A stretch of 64,000 nt of DNA, taken from the NCBI GenBank assembly GCA_020444275.1, contig JAHLLG010000002.1, positions 669,991 to 733,990 on the forward strand. The letters run 5' to 3'. A program made the translations under genes and the position numbers. The notes under the pieces were generated by a model, which saw only the letters and a list, made by a program, of their open reading frames with translations, was not told the origin of the DNA and did no database searches. Source of the stretch: Bacteroidota bacterium. GTDB lineage: Bacteria > Bacteroidota > Bacteroidia > Bacteroidales > UBA12077. Numbering within the stretch: the first letter of the stretch is position 1; every line of letters begins with the position of its first letter. This document shows, piece by piece, positions 31,843 to 42,680 of the stretch.

Positions 31843-34800
31843 CTATTTTCTTAGTTGAATTTTTTGTGAATAAACTTCACCTTCATGCTCAAGACGGATA
31901 ATATATAAGCCGTCTTTTAAGTTGTAAAGATTAATTCTGTTATCCGATTTACTAACTACTGTAGAGTAAACCTGAGCTCCCGAGATTGAATATACATTTA
32001 AGTTATAATTACCATTAAAGTTTTGTGGTAATTCAACTGTAATATTTCCTCTTGTTGGGTTAGGATAAACCGTTAAATCATTTATTTTACTAATATTATT
32101 TAATCCTGTATAGGTGAAACTAAGCGTTTCTTCATTTGATTTAGACGCTGTTCCATTGATATAACCATAAATATAGAATGTATACGAACCTGTTTCGGTT
32201 AAATCGATTATTTTACTAAAATCAGTTGATGGTGCATCAATAGAAGTATTGTAGGAATCATTTACAAATACTTGCACAGAATCGTAATTTTCAGTAAAAG
32301 TAGATGTAATTTCTACACTGTTTTCTCCTGTAACTTTAGCAACAGCTATTTCAGCTTTGAAATCAACTGGAACAACAGTACTTGCTGAATTATATTCGTT
32401 TCCTGCATAGAATGATTTTACCTGAACTGCATATTCACCTTCATCCACAATATTAATATCAAATACATTAGAGCCAGCTACAACTGTTTCTTCAGTTATA
32501 AGATACTCATTATCAACATAAATTTGAACAGAATCAACAGCGTCGACAACTTCAACCTCTGCTACAATTATCTGGAATCCCGCATATGTAGCATCAAGAT
32601 TGGGTACATAATCGAGTTCATCTATTTCTGCTGTCCAAATTCCTCTGCCATGTGTTGCAACAACAACCTGTCCATCCTGTACAAACATATCGTAGACAGA
32701 AACTGCTGGTAAATCCGAATTTAATAAATTCCATGTTGCTCCTCCATCTGTTGATTCAATTATTCCTATATCGGTTCCTACCCAAATAGTATTCGGATCA
32801 TATGGCATCACAACTAAACAATGTGTTACAACATCCGGGAAGCCATTTGAGCTTGAAGTATTACTACCGAATCCTGATATGTCTTCCCATGTTTCACCTA
32901 AATCTTCAGTTTTTAGTATTTTAGGTTCTTTAGCAAATGAGAATAACAAATAGGCGGTAGAATCTTCAGTAGGGTGTGTTGCAATCCCACTAATTAATCC
33001 GTTTAAATCTGCTCCTGAGTATTCTGTAACCGCATGAAATGAATCTCCTTGATCAGTTGAAACAAAGATTTTCCAACCATTAACATTACTCATTGCACCA
33101 CCTGCCCATACGATGTTTTTGTTGGCCAATGAAACCTCAATGTTTTGTGCGCTGGAAACGTATTGATTTTCAGTCCAATATTCACTATTCCAACCTTCTC
33201 CAATTTCTGTTTTAGTCCAGCTATTTGCAAAATTAGTTGATTTATAGATACCATTATAACCTACAGCGAATAAAACATCCGGATCGTTTTTGTGATACGA
33301 TATTTTGGAAATAAAAGGTCCGTCGTACTGTGTATCTCCTCCAAATGGTGTTACTTGCTCTATTCCATTGTATGAACCAGCCCAGCTATCACCACCATTT
33401 ACAGTTTTTCTGAATGAGTTATAGTACACACTTCCAATTATTTTATCAGCATCGTCTGGATGCCATACACATTCAAAACCATCACCACCAATATGGAAAA
33501 TATAGTCGGTGGTAGATGATGAATTTTCACCATCAGGTGTTGCCCAGGTACCATTATCCTGCATTCCACCAATGTATTCATCAGCACCAGATTTTTTAGC
33601 TACACCATAAAACTGGGTAGTAATATAATTATCTGGCAATTGTTCAAAAGTTGTTCCTTCATCTTCAGATATAGCTAATCCACCATCGTTTGCATTAATT
33701 ATGGTGAATTTCTCATTTGCTTCATCTGTTTTGACCATAACAATATTATGATGATCAGGATGTAAACCAGGTATTTTTGTTGTTCCGAAGCCAGCACTTT
33801 GATCATAATTGTTAACAGAACCATAAGCATCGGCTACTGTTGTTAATGAACCTGTTACCTCTGTTACCGTTCCATAACTAATAGCAACCTTTGATTCTGG
33901 TAAATTATTTGGATCCCATGTAGCACCTTCTGCTAATCGAGGCCATAGAAAGTACATTTGTTTGTATGCATGACCACCATCTTGCGCAATTTCTGCATTC
34001 TCTGTTTCAGCATATTGAATAGCATTTATAAAAAAGTATTCTCTTGCTTTAGTATCATCTAATGCATCTTCTACTTCTAGATCAAATATTTCATTTTCTG
34101 CTTGATCTCTGAACGATACCATAAGTTGTCTGTCATTTGTAATATCCCAAACTTCAAATGGAACTGATACATAATCTTCATAGATATAATCTGCATCAGC
34201 AACACCGGGGCCCTGTCCACCAACAGTAAAGCGATGAGCTTTTTGCGATAATCCAGGTCCAAATCGAACTTCTACAGAAACAAAATCAGCATCTGTAATA
34301 CCATTATCAATAGTATTTCCTATACCTAAAATATCAGCAAAATTAGCATTAGTATATTCAACAAAGTCTATGAAAGATTCAGTACCAATTTGATCTATTC
34401 TATACACTTGTGGATCAGAGTCTTCTGTTGTTCCCGGGTCAGAAAAGTCCAGTTTAAACATATTTACCCCTGCTATAAAAACTACGTCTTCATCGTATGG
34501 GTGTCCTGTAATGATATTATCATAATCACCTTGTCCTAAAAGGTCTGGTAATGTACCTCCAGTAACAAATTTTTCCCAGGTTGCACCGTAATCTGTAGAT
34601 CTATATGCCATAGGAGGTGACGCATTAATACTTAAATAAACTTTTGCAGGATTAATTTCCGAAACAGTTATTTCATATCTTGATCCCTGTTCTAGTCCAG
34701 CAATTGCTAAATCCCAGGTTTCACCAGCATCGGTCGACTTAATTACACCAACACCATGTTGTGTTGCGTATTGAGTATTAAAATCGGTTGGATCGGCATC

Positions 34801-35580
34801 TATATCTTCAATTCGTGATGAAGAAGAGTATTTCTTTGTCCATGTGGCACCTCCATCAATTGTTTTCATTACACCTGCATTGGTAGCTGCCAAAACAATA
34901 TCTTCATCTGTTGGATCAATAATTAGTCTGTTTACAAATTGAAAATCATCTGTAATAGTACTGGTTAACTGAGTCCATGTTACACCTCGGTCGATTGATT
35001 TATAAATCCCATTTCCTCTCAATGAAGCACTTCCGCCTACGACTTCACCAGTACCTACGTAAATAACATTGTGATCTGTTTCAGCCATTGCAAGCCATAC
35101 GGTAGCTAAATTAGCTAGCTGATCATCAGTTAGACATTCCCAGGTTGATCCACCATCTTCAGTTTTCCAAACGCCACCTGTTGATGAACCTGCATACCAA
35201 GTATTATTGGTTGCATCATCTGGATCAATAATTAATCCACGGGTTCTACCTCCAACATTCGCAGGACCTCTTTGTGTCCATGTTATGGTGCCTGCTTTCA
35301 TATCTTTTGGTAAAGCTTTTAACTTTGATTTAGCTGTTTCTAATTCATTTACTCTATAGTTTAATGGATAATTATCTTCATCCTCTCCAAACTTAGTAGT
35401 AATTGCTTTAAAATACTTAGTGTATTCATCAGGTTTGTCTGCCTCTTTTGATTCTGAGTAAGAATCTCCAGCCATTCGGTTTTCTATAGAGGAGTCGTAT
35501 GATTTATTCCCAATAAAGTAGAAATAACTCAATGTCCCTCCTAAAATTACAGTTAATAGTAATAAATAGAGTTTTTTCAT
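31843..35580 (-). CDS. Secreted Asp-box (sortilin/BNR-like) propeller protein with T9SS sorting domain
   Basis: A 1245-residue exported protein. It has an N-terminal signal anchor (LYLLLLTVILGGTLSYFYF) and at least ten Asp-box repeats of the form S/T-x-D-x-G-x-T-W, for example WKTEDGGSTW, MKTIDGGATW, IKSTDAGETW and IESTDGGATW, forming one or two beta-propellers. A region with no Asp boxes (~395-600, GPGLSQKAHRFTVGG, EVEDALDDTKAREYFF) is inserted between blades. Two beta-sandwich-like domains follow, and the last ~80 residues are a type-A T9SS C-terminal domain (VYPNPTRGNITVELP to IRLEHEGEVYSQKIQLRK). It is probably surface-attached or secreted through the type IX system. Enzymatic function is unknown; Asp-box propellers occur in sialidases, photosystem assembly factors and binding proteins, and no sialidase active site was recognised. 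Confidence 0.88.
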   Translation of the reverse strand: MKKLYLLLLTVILGGTLSYFYFIGNKSYDSSIENRMAGDSYSESKEADKPDEYTKYFKAITTKFGEDEDNYPLNYRVNELETAKSKLKALPKDMKAGTITWTQRGPANVGGRTRGLIIDPDDATNNTWYAGSSTGGVWKTEDGGSTWECLTDDQLANLATVWLAMAETDHNVIYVGTGEVVGGSASLRGNGIYKSIDRGVTWTQLTSTITDDFQFVNRLIIDPTDEDIVLAATNAGVMKTIDGGATWTKKYSSSSRIEDIDADPTDFNTQYATQHGVGVIKSTDAGETWDLAIAGLEQGSRYEITVSEINPAKVYLSINASPPMAYRSTDYGATWEKFVTGGTLPDLLGQGDYDNIITGHPYDEDVVFIAGVNMFKLDFSDPGTTEDSDPQVYRIDQIGTESFIDFVEYTNANFADILGIGNTIDNGITDADFVSVEVRFGPGLSQKAHRFTVGGQGPGVADADYIYEDYVSVPFEVWDITNDRQLMVSFRDQAENEIFDLEVEDALDDTKAREYFFINAIQYAETENAEIAQDGGHAYKQMYFLWPRLAEGATWDPNNLPESKVAISYGTVTEVTGSLTTVADAYGSVNNYDQSAGFGTTKIPGLHPDHHNIVMVKTDEANEKFTIINANDGGLAISEDEGTTFEQLPDNYITTQFYGVAKKSGADEYIGGMQDNGTWATPDGENSSSTTDYIFHIGGDGFECVWHPDDADKIIGSVYYNSFRKTVNGGDSWAGSYNGIEQVTPFGGDTQYDGPFISKISYHKNDPDVLFAVGYNGIYKSTNFANSWTKTEIGEGWNSEYWTENQYVSSAQNIEVSLANKNIVWAGGAMSNVNGWKIFVSTDQGDSFHAVTEYSGADLNGLISGIATHPTEDSTAYLLFSFAKEPKILKTEDLGETWEDISGFGSNTSSSNGFPDVVTHCLVVMPYDPNTIWVGTDIGIIESTDGGATWNLLNSDLPAVSVYDMFVQDGQVVVATHGRGIWTAEIDELDYVPNLDATYAGFQIIVAEVEVVDAVDSVQIYVDNEYLITEETVVAGSNVFDINIVDEGEYAVQVKSFYAGNEYNSASTVVPVDFKAEIAVAKVTGENSVEITSTFTENYDSVQVFVNDSYNTSIDAPSTDFSKIIDLTETGSYTFYIYGYINGTASKSNEETLSFTYTGLNNISKINDLTVYPNPTRGNITVELPQNFNGNYNLNVYSISGAQVYSTVVSKSDNRINLYNLKDGLYIIRLEHEGEVYSQKIQLRK

Positions 35581-35634
35581 TGTTTTAATTATTAAATTGA
35601 TATTTAATTGATTTTTCGTTAAGTAAAAGTTGAT

Positions 35635-36099
35635 TTATTCTAGGTTTTTTTTGTTTGCAGTATATTCTTTCATTTCATTTGTTTCAATATCTATAAGATA
35701 CTGAATAAATCCTTTGCCTGTTTCTTTATCCAAAACACCTAATTGTTTTGTTAATAAAAGGTTTTTATTATCAAACCATTTAACGCTTGACCTGGTAAAT
35801 TGGTTTTTATATAAAACTTTACTGTTGGATTTATCTACAACAATGAATTTAACTTCATTAATAGGTTCTGATGCGCTTAAAGTTTTATTTGATACATAAA
35901 GCTCACAATTTCCTTCGTCATTTGGAATAACTTCGACAGAGTCTTTTTCCACAAAATAATCTGCTATAATTTGAGTAATATTCTTTTGTTGTTGTAAATT
36001 ATCATCAACAGAAGTGGTCGTTTTATTTGATTTACATGAAATATTCCAGGCAATAACTGAAACAATTAAAAAGATTTGAAAAATACGAATAGCTTTCAT
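35635..36099 (-). CDS. Small lipoprotein, function unknown
   Basis: A 154-residue protein with a lipoprotein signal: hydrophobic FLIVSVIAWNIS then Cys in WNISCKSN. The mature part is soluble and unrecognised; it contains VKFIVVDKSNSKVLYKNQF-like strands. It lies 54 bases upstream of the T9SS propeller gene on the same strand, suggesting shared expression. A CAAATCTA sequence at 36127-36134 (TAGATTTG on the coding strand) could be its -7 box. Confidence 0.75.
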   Translation of the reverse strand: MKAIRIFQIFLIVSVIAWNISCKSNKTTTSVDDNLQQQKNITQIIADYFVEKDSVEVIPNDEGNCELYVSNKTLSASEPINEVKFIVVDKSNSKVLYKNQFTRSSVKWFDNKNLLLTKQLGVLDKETGKGFIQYLIDIETNEMKEYTANKKNLE

Positions 36100-36266
36100 A
36101 GGTTAATAAGTGTTATTTTGAATATACAAATCTACTTTTTTTATCGAAAAACGAAAACAAAGTTTGACAAAAGTTTACTAATTAAGCAGATGAATTAAGT
36201 TCTTTATAGCTAAAACAAGGATACTTAAAAAAAGTTAAAACATTCAACGTTTTCAGTGTAAAATAT

Positions 36267-36274
36267 TACATTTG
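36267..36274 (+). promoter_or_regulatory. Candidate -7 box for secA
   Basis: TACATTTG fits TAnnTTTG, 37 bases before the secA ATG. The -33 region lacks a perfect TTTG. Confidence 0.45.
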
Positions 36275-36310
36275 TAGATTAATTCGATTTAAAATCTAAT
36301 AATACATATA

Positions 36311-39300
36311 ATGAGCTTAGTTACTAATGTTTTAACCAAATTTTTTGGTAATAAATCCGAAAGAGATATTAAGGAAATAACTCCTATTCTTGAGAAGATA
36401 AAGGTAGAATACGAAAATGTTGTTTCATTATCAAATGACGAATTAAGGTCGAAATCAGCAAAGGTAAGAGCTGATATTCATAACTACATAAAAGAAGAAA
36501 GTAATAAAATAAAGTCGTTAAAGGAAAAGGCTGAAAGCGATGAAGTGGATATTTTCGAAAAAGAGAAGCTTTACGATGAGATTGATAAAATTGAAAAAAT
36601 AATTGATGATAAGTTGGAAGATAAGCTTAACGAAGTTTTACCAACAGTTTTTTCAGTCGTAAAAGAAACAGCAAAACGATTTAAAGAGAATGACATAATT
36701 GATGTAACTGCAAATGATTTTGATCGTAATCTGGCAGCTAATTTCGATAATGTTGAAATTGCAGGAGATAAAGCTAAATATCATAATACATGGATAGCAG
36801 GAGGTAATGAAACAAAATGGGAGATGGTTCATTATGATGTTCAGCTAATTGGAGGTATTGTACTTCATCAGGGTAGAATTGCTGAGATGGCTACTGGTGA
36901 AGGAAAAACATTAGTTGCAACATTACCTGTATTTCTTAATGCACTTACCGGACGTGGGGTTCATGTTGTAACCGTTAACGACTATCTTGCCAAACGTGAC
37001 TCCGAATGGATGGGGCCTATATTCCAATTTCATGGTTTATCTGTGGATTGTATTGATAAACACGAACCAAACTCTGAAAGCAGAAGGCAAGCTTATTTAG
37101 CAGATATTACGTATGGTACCAATAATGAATTTGGTTTCGATTATCTGCGTGATAATATGGCCATTAACCCAGACGATTTAGTTCAACGAAAACATAATTA
37201 CTCCATTGTCGATGAGGTTGACTCGGTTTTAATTGATGATGCAAGAACGCCATTAATTATTTCAGGACCAATCCCAAAGGGAGACATGCAACTTTTCGAA
37301 GAGTTGAAACCTAAAGTAGAGGTATTGGTTGAAGCCCAGAAAAAATTAATGAATCAGATTTTAGCTGAAGCTCGAAAAGAGTTAAACGATAAAAATTCTG
37401 AAAAAGCAGGATTCTTATTGCTACAAGCATATAAAGGTCTACCCAAAAGTAAAGCGTTAATCAAACTATTATCTGAAGAAGGAAATAAGTCGCTAATGTT
37501 AAAGACCGAAAACTTTTATATGCAGGATAATAGTAAAAACATGCATAAAGTTACTGACGACCTTTACTTTATTATTGATGAGCAGCACAATTCCATTGAA
37601 ATGACCGATAAAGGAATTGACCTGATTACTTCAAAATCTGATGATTCCACTTTCTTTATATTACCGGATATTGGATCGGAAGTAGCAGAATTAGAGAAGT
37701 CTGAGTTAAAAGAGAAAGAAAAACTAGCCAAGAAAGATAAATTATTACAAGATTACGCGATTAAGTCCGAACGTGTTCATACCATAAATCAGTTACTTAA
37801 AGCATATGCATTATTTGAAAAAGATGTTGAGTATGTAGTAATTGACAATAAGGTTAAAATTGTTGATGAACAAACGGGTCGTATTATGGAAGGACGTCGA
37901 TATTCTGACGGACTGCACCAGGCAATTGAAGCAAAGGAGCGCGTAAAAGTAGAAGCTGCAACACAAACTTTTGCAACCATTACGTTACAGAACTACTTTA
38001 GAATGTACCATAAACTTGCGGGTATGACTGGTACTGCGGAAACGGAAGCAGGTGAATTCTGGGATATTTATGAATTAGATGTTGTGGTTATTCCTACAAA
38101 CAGACCAATTGCACGAAATGACCATGAAGACTTTGTTTATAAAACTAAACGAGAAAAGTATAACGCTGTAGCAAACGAAATTTCTGATTTAATCGATAAT
38201 GGAAGACCAGTACTTGTGGGTACAACTTCCGTAGAGATTTCTGAGCTGTTAAGTCGAATGCTTAAGATAAAGGGTATTAAGCACAATGTTTTAAATGCGA
38301 AATTACACCAACGTGAGGCTGATATTGTTGCAGAAGCTGGTAAATCCAAAACAGTTACAATTGCAACAAATATGGCAGGTCGTGGTACGGACATTAAATT
38401 ATCGAAAGAAGTAAAAGAAGCTGGCGGACTAGCCATTGTTGGTACGGAGCGACATGAGTCACGACGTGTTGACCGTCAGTTACGTGGTCGTGCCGGACGT
38501 CAGGGTGATCCTGGATCTTCGCAGTTTTTTGTTTCGTTAGAAGATGATTTGATGCGTTTGTTTGGTTCGGATAGAATTGCGGGAATTATGGACCGACTTG
38601 GTTTGAAAGAAGGTGAAGTAATTCAGCATTCAATGATTTCCAAATCGATCGAAAGAGCGCAGAAGAAAGTTGAAGAAAATAACTTTGGTATTCGTAAGCG
38701 ATTACTGGAGTATGATGATGTGATGAACTCGCAACGTGAGGTAATCTACAAAAAACGTAGAAATGCCTTGTATGGCGAACGGTTAAGCGTTGATATTGCC
38801 AATATGATGTCGGATGTGTGCGAAAGTATTGTAGATGAATATCAGAATAACGGTGATTTCGAAGGATTCAAATTTGAATTGTTACGTACTTTCTCTGTAG
38901 AATCGCCATTTGATGAAGAACGATTCTTGAAAGATAATGCAACCGAACTTACAGATGAACTGTATAAGCTTGTATTAGAAACATATAAGCGAAAGGAAGA
39001 AGCTATTGCTAAGCAGGCATATCCGGTTATCAAGGATGTGTACGAAAAGAGTGGTCACACCTATGAAAATATTGTGGTTCCTGTAACAGATGGAACTAAA
39101 ACCATACAGGTAATTACAAATCTCGAAAAATCCTATAAAACCGAAGGTAAAGATTTAGTAAAATCTTATCAGAAGTCAGCTATTTTAGCACATATCGATG
39201 AATCGTGGAAAGAGCATTTACGTGAACTGGATGATTTGAAACAATCGGTTCAGGCAGCTACATATGAGCAGAAAGATCCATTATTGATCTACAAATTTGA

Positions 39301-39604
39301 ATCGTTCGAATTGTTTAAAGCTATGATCGATAAAGTAAATCGTGATGTAGTGGCTACGTTAGTTAAAGGTCATATACCAATTCAAGATCCTGATAAGGTA
39401 CGGGAAGCCGAACAACGCAGAAGAACCGATTATAGTAAACTTCAAACAAGTCGACCTGATCAACAGAGTGGAGAACAAGGAGAGAAGAAGCAAAAAGCTC
39501 AACCAGTGAGAGTAGAGAAGAAGGTCGGGCGAAATGAGCCTTGTCCATGTGGTAGTGGTAAAAAGTACAAAAATTGTCACGGAAAAGCACAAGCACAGGG
39601 TTAA
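36311..39604 (+). CDS. secA: Preprotein translocase ATPase SecA
   Basis: A 1097-residue motor that drives proteins through SecYEG. It has Walker A MATGEGKT, the [19 protein letters not shown]-like box, the second helicase domain with [12 protein letters not shown] and [18 protein letters not shown], and a C-terminal SEC-C zinc motif ([13 protein letters not shown]). It is longer than E. coli SecA (901), with an inserted helical region around residues 335-400 and 455-480, as usual in Bacteroidota. It is monocistronic, with a terminator after it. Confidence 0.98.
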   Translation: MSLVTNVLTKFFGNKSERDIKEITPILEKIKVEYENVVSLSNDELRSKSAKVRADIHNYIKEESNKIKSLKEKAESDEVDIFEKEKLYDEIDKIEKIIDDKLEDKLNEVLPTVFSVVKETAKRFKENDIIDVTANDFDRNLAANFDNVEIAGDKAKYHNTWIAGGNETKWEMVHYDVQLIGGIVLHQGRIAEMATGEGKTLVATLPVFLNALTGRGVHVVTVNDYLAKRDSEWMGPIFQFHGLSVDCIDKHEPNSESRRQAYLADITYGTNNEFGFDYLRDNMAINPDDLVQRKHNYSIVDEVDSVLIDDARTPLIISGPIPKGDMQLFEELKPKVEVLVEAQKKLMNQILAEARKELNDKNSEKAGFLLLQAYKGLPKSKALIKLLSEEGNKSLMLKTENFYMQDNSKNMHKVTDDLYFIIDEQHNSIEMTDKGIDLITSKSDDSTFFILPDIGSEVAELEKSELKEKEKLAKKDKLLQDYAIKSERVHTINQLLKAYALFEKDVEYVVIDNKVKIVDEQTGRIMEGRRYSDGLHQAIEAKERVKVEAATQTFATITLQNYFRMYHKLAGMTGTAETEAGEFWDIYELDVVVIPTNRPIARNDHEDFVYKTKREKYNAVANEISDLIDNGRPVLVGTTSVEISELLSRMLKIKGIKHNVLNAKLHQREADIVAEAGKSKTVTIATNMAGRGTDIKLSKEVKEAGGLAIVGTERHESRRVDRQLRGRAGRQGDPGSSQFFVSLEDDLMRLFGSDRIAGIMDRLGLKEGEVIQHSMISKSIERAQKKVEENNFGIRKRLLEYDDVMNSQREVIYKKRRNALYGERLSVDIANMMSDVCESIVDEYQNNGDFEGFKFELLRTFSVESPFDEERFLKDNATELTDELYKLVLETYKRKEEAIAKQAYPVIKDVYEKSGHTYENIVVPVTDGTKTIQVITNLEKSYKTEGKDLVKSYQKSAILAHIDESWKEHLRELDDLKQSVQAATYEQKDPLLIYKFESFELFKAMIDKVNRDVVATLVKGHIPIQDPDKVREAEQRRRTDYSKLQTSRPDQQSGEQGEKKQKAQPVRVEKKVGRNEPCPCGSGKKYKNCHGKAQAQG

Positions 39605-39625
39605 ATCATAAAGTATTGAAAGTAT

Positions 39626-39657
39626 AAAGGCTGTTTAATTCAAATTAGACAGCCTTT
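39626..39657. terminator. Terminator between secA and a convergent lipoprotein gene
   Basis: AAAGGCTGTTTAAT (39626-39639) pairs with ATTAGACAGCCTTT (39644-39657) with one G:U pair and a 4-base loop. Confidence 0.8.
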
Positions 39658-39658
39658 C

Positions 39659-41062
39659 TTATTTACTCGCAATAGTATGATAAGCATGAAAGTAAGTTTT
39701 CCCTTGTTCGCCTTGAAATCTAAAAGTTTGAACATTCGTTCCTCCGTTTGGAGCATATGTTTTTAGGTTAACTTCATTCAAACCTTCATTTAAAGGTAAG
39801 CGTGCATAAGAAATAGAGTAGGGAAGTGTTTGCCAGTTTCGTGTATCGGCTTTTTCAGTTACAGTATTTACTATGTTTACTAAGGTTCCTAATGCTTCGT
39901 CTTGCTCGTCGGCTAAAGCTTCAAGAGCTTTTTTGGTAGCCAGTCTCATGATAGCCGAAGCCATTTCGCGTACCATACGATCTTTCAGTGTTTTAAATGC
40001 AATATCGTTGATGTCTTGCATGAGTTCCAGGTCGTATGATCGGGAATTATTCGTTAAACTGGCCTTTTTATAGTAGGGTTCTCGTTCCACGTATTTTGGG
40101 AAAGCTACTCTGAAAAAACGTAGCTCTTCAAATGCATCTTTCTCCTTTTTCGATTTATCGCCAATGTACAATGGAAACGACAGGTTATATTCGTCATTAA
40201 CCATCGTTACATAACCTCGTTTTTGATTGGGAATTTTTACAAAATTGATCGATGTTTCTGCTTTATAAGGACCAAATCCGTTTAACCAGAAAAATACAAG
40301 TTCTCCATTTTCAGCAGGTTGATATTCAAACTGCATGTTAAACTTTTCTTCGTAATACGCTAATTCATCAGTAAATCCGGTAAGATATGCCGATCGTAAG
40401 ATATCCTGTTTTAATTGCTCAGGTGCTGAAATTCCAAAATACTCTTTGTAATCTGTTTCATAAACTTCCAGAGCATTTCTGTAAGCAATAAAAGCATTGT
40501 TATAATCTCCATTGGCTTCGTAAATAATACCCATTAAGTTGTGTGCAAAAGCATCGCGTTGGTATCTGTTTTTATGATCTTTGTATTTATCGTTAAGCTG
40601 ATTAAGTTTTATATTAATTCGTTTACATTCTACAATAGCATCATTGTACTGTCCAAGCTGAATGTAGTTTAAAGCCATAAAGTAGTTAACCATAACAACT
40701 TCAAAATCTTCTGGTTTGTAAGGCTTAACATTCGGGTTTGAGATCAGCGTTAAAGCTTCCAGATAATAATTTTGAATGTAGTCTTCAATTACTTTTTCGG
40801 CAATGGAGAAATAATGATTACTTTCTTTATAGTTTTGCCTGATCCACGAAACATAACCTCTGTTCAGATAGTAAAGCATTTGGTTTTTTCCATCGGAATC
40901 TTTAGTATTTTTATCAAGCCAGCGATCTGCCTTTTCAAAACTTCCCTGTGCAATATAATTCTGAAATTCAATATTTTTGGTGTAGTAGGTTGCACAACCA
41001 GCAAATAGAATTAAGCTCAATAAGATGATAGAAAAGTGTTTATGTTTCCCGGAAAGGTTCAT
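39659..41062 (-). CDS. COG3014-like lipoprotein with TPR-type repeats
   Basis: A 467-residue lipoprotein: signal FSIILLSLILFAGCATYYT with the lipobox Cys. Residues ~30-220 are helical with TPR-like repeats (FMALNYIQLGQYNDAIVECK, AHNLMGIIYEANGDYNNAFI). Residues ~220-467 are mixed alpha/beta. The family is conserved and is often encoded with LpoB-like proteins, as here: the upstream LpoB-like gene ends only 5 bases away. A role in cell-wall synthesis or envelope assembly is inferred from this pairing; the biochemical function is unknown. Confidence 0.75.
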   Translation of the reverse strand: MNLSGKHKHFSIILLSLILFAGCATYYTKNIEFQNYIAQGSFEKADRWLDKNTKDSDGKNQMLYYLNRGYVSWIRQNYKESNHYFSIAEKVIEDYIQNYYLEALTLISNPNVKPYKPEDFEVVMVNYFMALNYIQLGQYNDAIVECKRINIKLNQLNDKYKDHKNRYQRDAFAHNLMGIIYEANGDYNNAFIAYRNALEVYETDYKEYFGISAPEQLKQDILRSAYLTGFTDELAYYEEKFNMQFEYQPAENGELVFFWLNGFGPYKAETSINFVKIPNQKRGYVTMVNDEYNLSFPLYIGDKSKKEKDAFEELRFFRVAFPKYVEREPYYKKASLTNNSRSYDLELMQDINDIAFKTLKDRMVREMASAIMRLATKKALEALADEQDEALGTLVNIVNTVTEKADTRNWQTLPYSISYARLPLNEGLNEVNLKTYAPNGGTNVQTFRFQGEQGKTYFHAYHTIASK

Positions 41063-41067
41063 ACTTT

Positions 41068-41667
41068 CTATCGGTTAATATATTTTTTGATTTTCTTTTC
41101 TCCAATCCACACGATCTCGTTGGTCTCAAGGTTAGAGAGTTCCAGATTGATCTGGTAATATACAATTTTCTCTTTTTTGTATGTGTCGACAATCGAATTG
41201 ATCGTTCCTTGTAACATAAAATCGGCACCTAATTCTAATCCCCAGTCTTTTGCTGTTTCTGATGAGGCAAAATTTTGTTGATCAACACGCTCGTTACGCA
41301 ATGCTTCCCGTTTATCTCCTGCCTGTACCAGCCTTGCTGCTCCATCCTGAATAATAGCGCGTTCAATATTTTTAATGAAAGTATTGGCATCGATATGTTC
41401 ATGACTTTTGTTTCTTACCAAACCTACTATTAAGATAGGTCTTTCACCGGAATTTTTCGATAGATAATCAGTAATCCAGTTATCGTGCAATAACTGTTTT
41501 GTTAATGCTTCAGAAACTGCCCTGGAGTCAGAATCGTTCCATCTTCCACTTAAATCAACCGTTTGGTCAGATTCAATTCGTTGCACCTTTCTCTTAGGAG
41601 CACAACTAAAAGTCAAGGTTATAATTAATACTATACCGGTAAGTTTGTAAAGTTTTTCCATATTCAT
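41068..41667 (-). CDS. lpoB: LpoB-like penicillin-binding-protein activator lipoprotein
   Basis: A 199-residue lipoprotein from MNMEKLYKLT (the second Met, 41661, is equally possible). The lipobox is TLTFSCAP. The mature domain has the LpoB pattern: DLSGRWNDSDSRAVSEAL, PILIVGLVRNKSHEHID, FIKNIERAIIQDG, GLELGADFMLQGTINSI and NEIVWIGEKKIKK. In enterobacteria LpoB activates the bifunctional penicillin-binding protein PBP1B from the outer membrane. Whether it does so here is not known, and the family also occurs beside COG3014 proteins, as in this pair. Confidence 0.82.
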   Translation of the reverse strand: MNMEKLYKLTGIVLIITLTFSCAPKRKVQRIESDQTVDLSGRWNDSDSRAVSEALTKQLLHDNWITDYLSKNSGERPILIVGLVRNKSHEHIDANTFIKNIERAIIQDGAARLVQAGDKREALRNERVDQQNFASSETAKDWGLELGADFMLQGTINSIVDTYKKEKIVYYQINLELSNLETNEIVWIGEKKIKKYINR

Positions 41668-41730
41668 GTGTTTTAAACGTGAAAAAGTTATCAAAAATTA
41701 GACCAGAAAATAACAATATACTAAAAAATG

Positions 41731-41781
41731 AAACACTGGTAATTCAGTATTCACAGATTATAATCCGTCTGATCAGTGTTT
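41731..41781. repeat. Inverted repeat between dapA and lpoB
   Basis: AAACACTG (41731-41738) is exactly inverted at 41774-41781 with a 35-base spacer. It is in the gap after dapA and could be a weak terminator or a chance dyad. Confidence 0.35.
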
Positions 41782-41791
41782 ACATAAAACG

Positions 41792-42676
41792 TTAAACTTT
41801 CTGAATAAGCTCATCAATTTTTTCGTAGGTTTTGTTACTAACCTTAACCAAAGGTAAACGTAGGTTATTTTCAATAATTCCAAGAATTTCTAATGCGGCT
41901 TTAATACCTGCAGGATTTCCTTCAATAAACAAGTTATCAATTAATTCCAATAGGCGATAGTGTATCTTCTCTGCTTCTGCAAAGTCATTGTTTAAAGCGA
42001 ACTGAACCATTGACGAGAATTCCTTTGGAAAAGCATTAGCAACTACCGAAATAACGCCCGATACACCGGTAGCCATCAAAGGCAATGTTAATGCATCTTC
42101 GCCGGAAATTACAATAAAATCTTCAGGTTTATCTTTAATTATGTACATGGCTTGTGAAAAATCACCTGAAGCTTCTTTTACAGCTACAATGTTTTTAAAA
42201 TCATGTGCTAATCTTAAGGTGGTTTCGGCTTTTATATTTGATCCTGTTCTTCCGGGTACATTGTAAAGTATAACATCGACAGGACAAGCTTCGGCAATGG
42301 CTTTAAAGTGCTGGTACAAACCTTCTTGTGATGGTTTGTTGTAGTAGGGTGCTACCGATAATATGGCATCAATTTGATCGAAATCAGTTTTTTGGATTTG
42401 ATCAACAACTGCTTGTGTATTATTTCCCCCAACGCCCAATACAATCGGAATTCTGTTATCTACTTTTTCCTTGATAAAAGCTACCAACTGCTTTTTTTCA
42501 TCTTCGGTTTGTGTAACCGACTCACCAGTAGTACCTAGAACAACCAAATAATTAATGCCATTAGCTATTAAGTGCTCTATTTGTTTTTCAAGTCCTTCAA
42601 AATCTATAGATAAATCCTTTTTAAATGGAGTAATGATTGCTACACCTGTTCCTGAAAATTTATGTTGTTTTGCCAT
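41792..42676 (-). CDS. dapA: 4-hydroxy-tetrahydrodipicolinate synthase
   Basis: A 294-residue TIM-barrel aldolase that condenses pyruvate with aspartate semialdehyde in lysine and diaminopimelate synthesis. The Schiff-base lysine is K167 in VAVKEASGD, the catalytic Tyr is Y138 in ILYNVPGRTG, and the substrate motif is LGTTGESVT. It follows a DUF6913 gene by 4 bases and so is probably cotranscribed with it and ligA. Confidence 0.96.
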   Translation of the reverse strand: MAKQHKFSGTGVAIITPFKKDLSIDFEGLEKQIEHLIANGINYLVVLGTTGESVTQTEDEKKQLVAFIKEKVDNRIPIVLGVGGNNTQAVVDQIQKTDFDQIDAILSVAPYYNKPSQEGLYQHFKAIAEACPVDVILYNVPGRTGSNIKAETTLRLAHDFKNIVAVKEASGDFSQAMYIIKDKPEDFIVISGEDALTLPLMATGVSGVISVVANAFPKEFSSMVQFALNNDFAEAEKIHYRLLELIDNLFIEGNPAGIKAALEILGIIENNLRLPLVKVSNKTYEKIDELIQKV

Positions 42677-42680
42677 ACTG

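Noticed and set aside
31843-35580. Sialidase assignment for the Asp-box protein
   Set aside because: Asp boxes alone do not make a sialidase; no FRIP motif or catalytic arginine triad was recognised.
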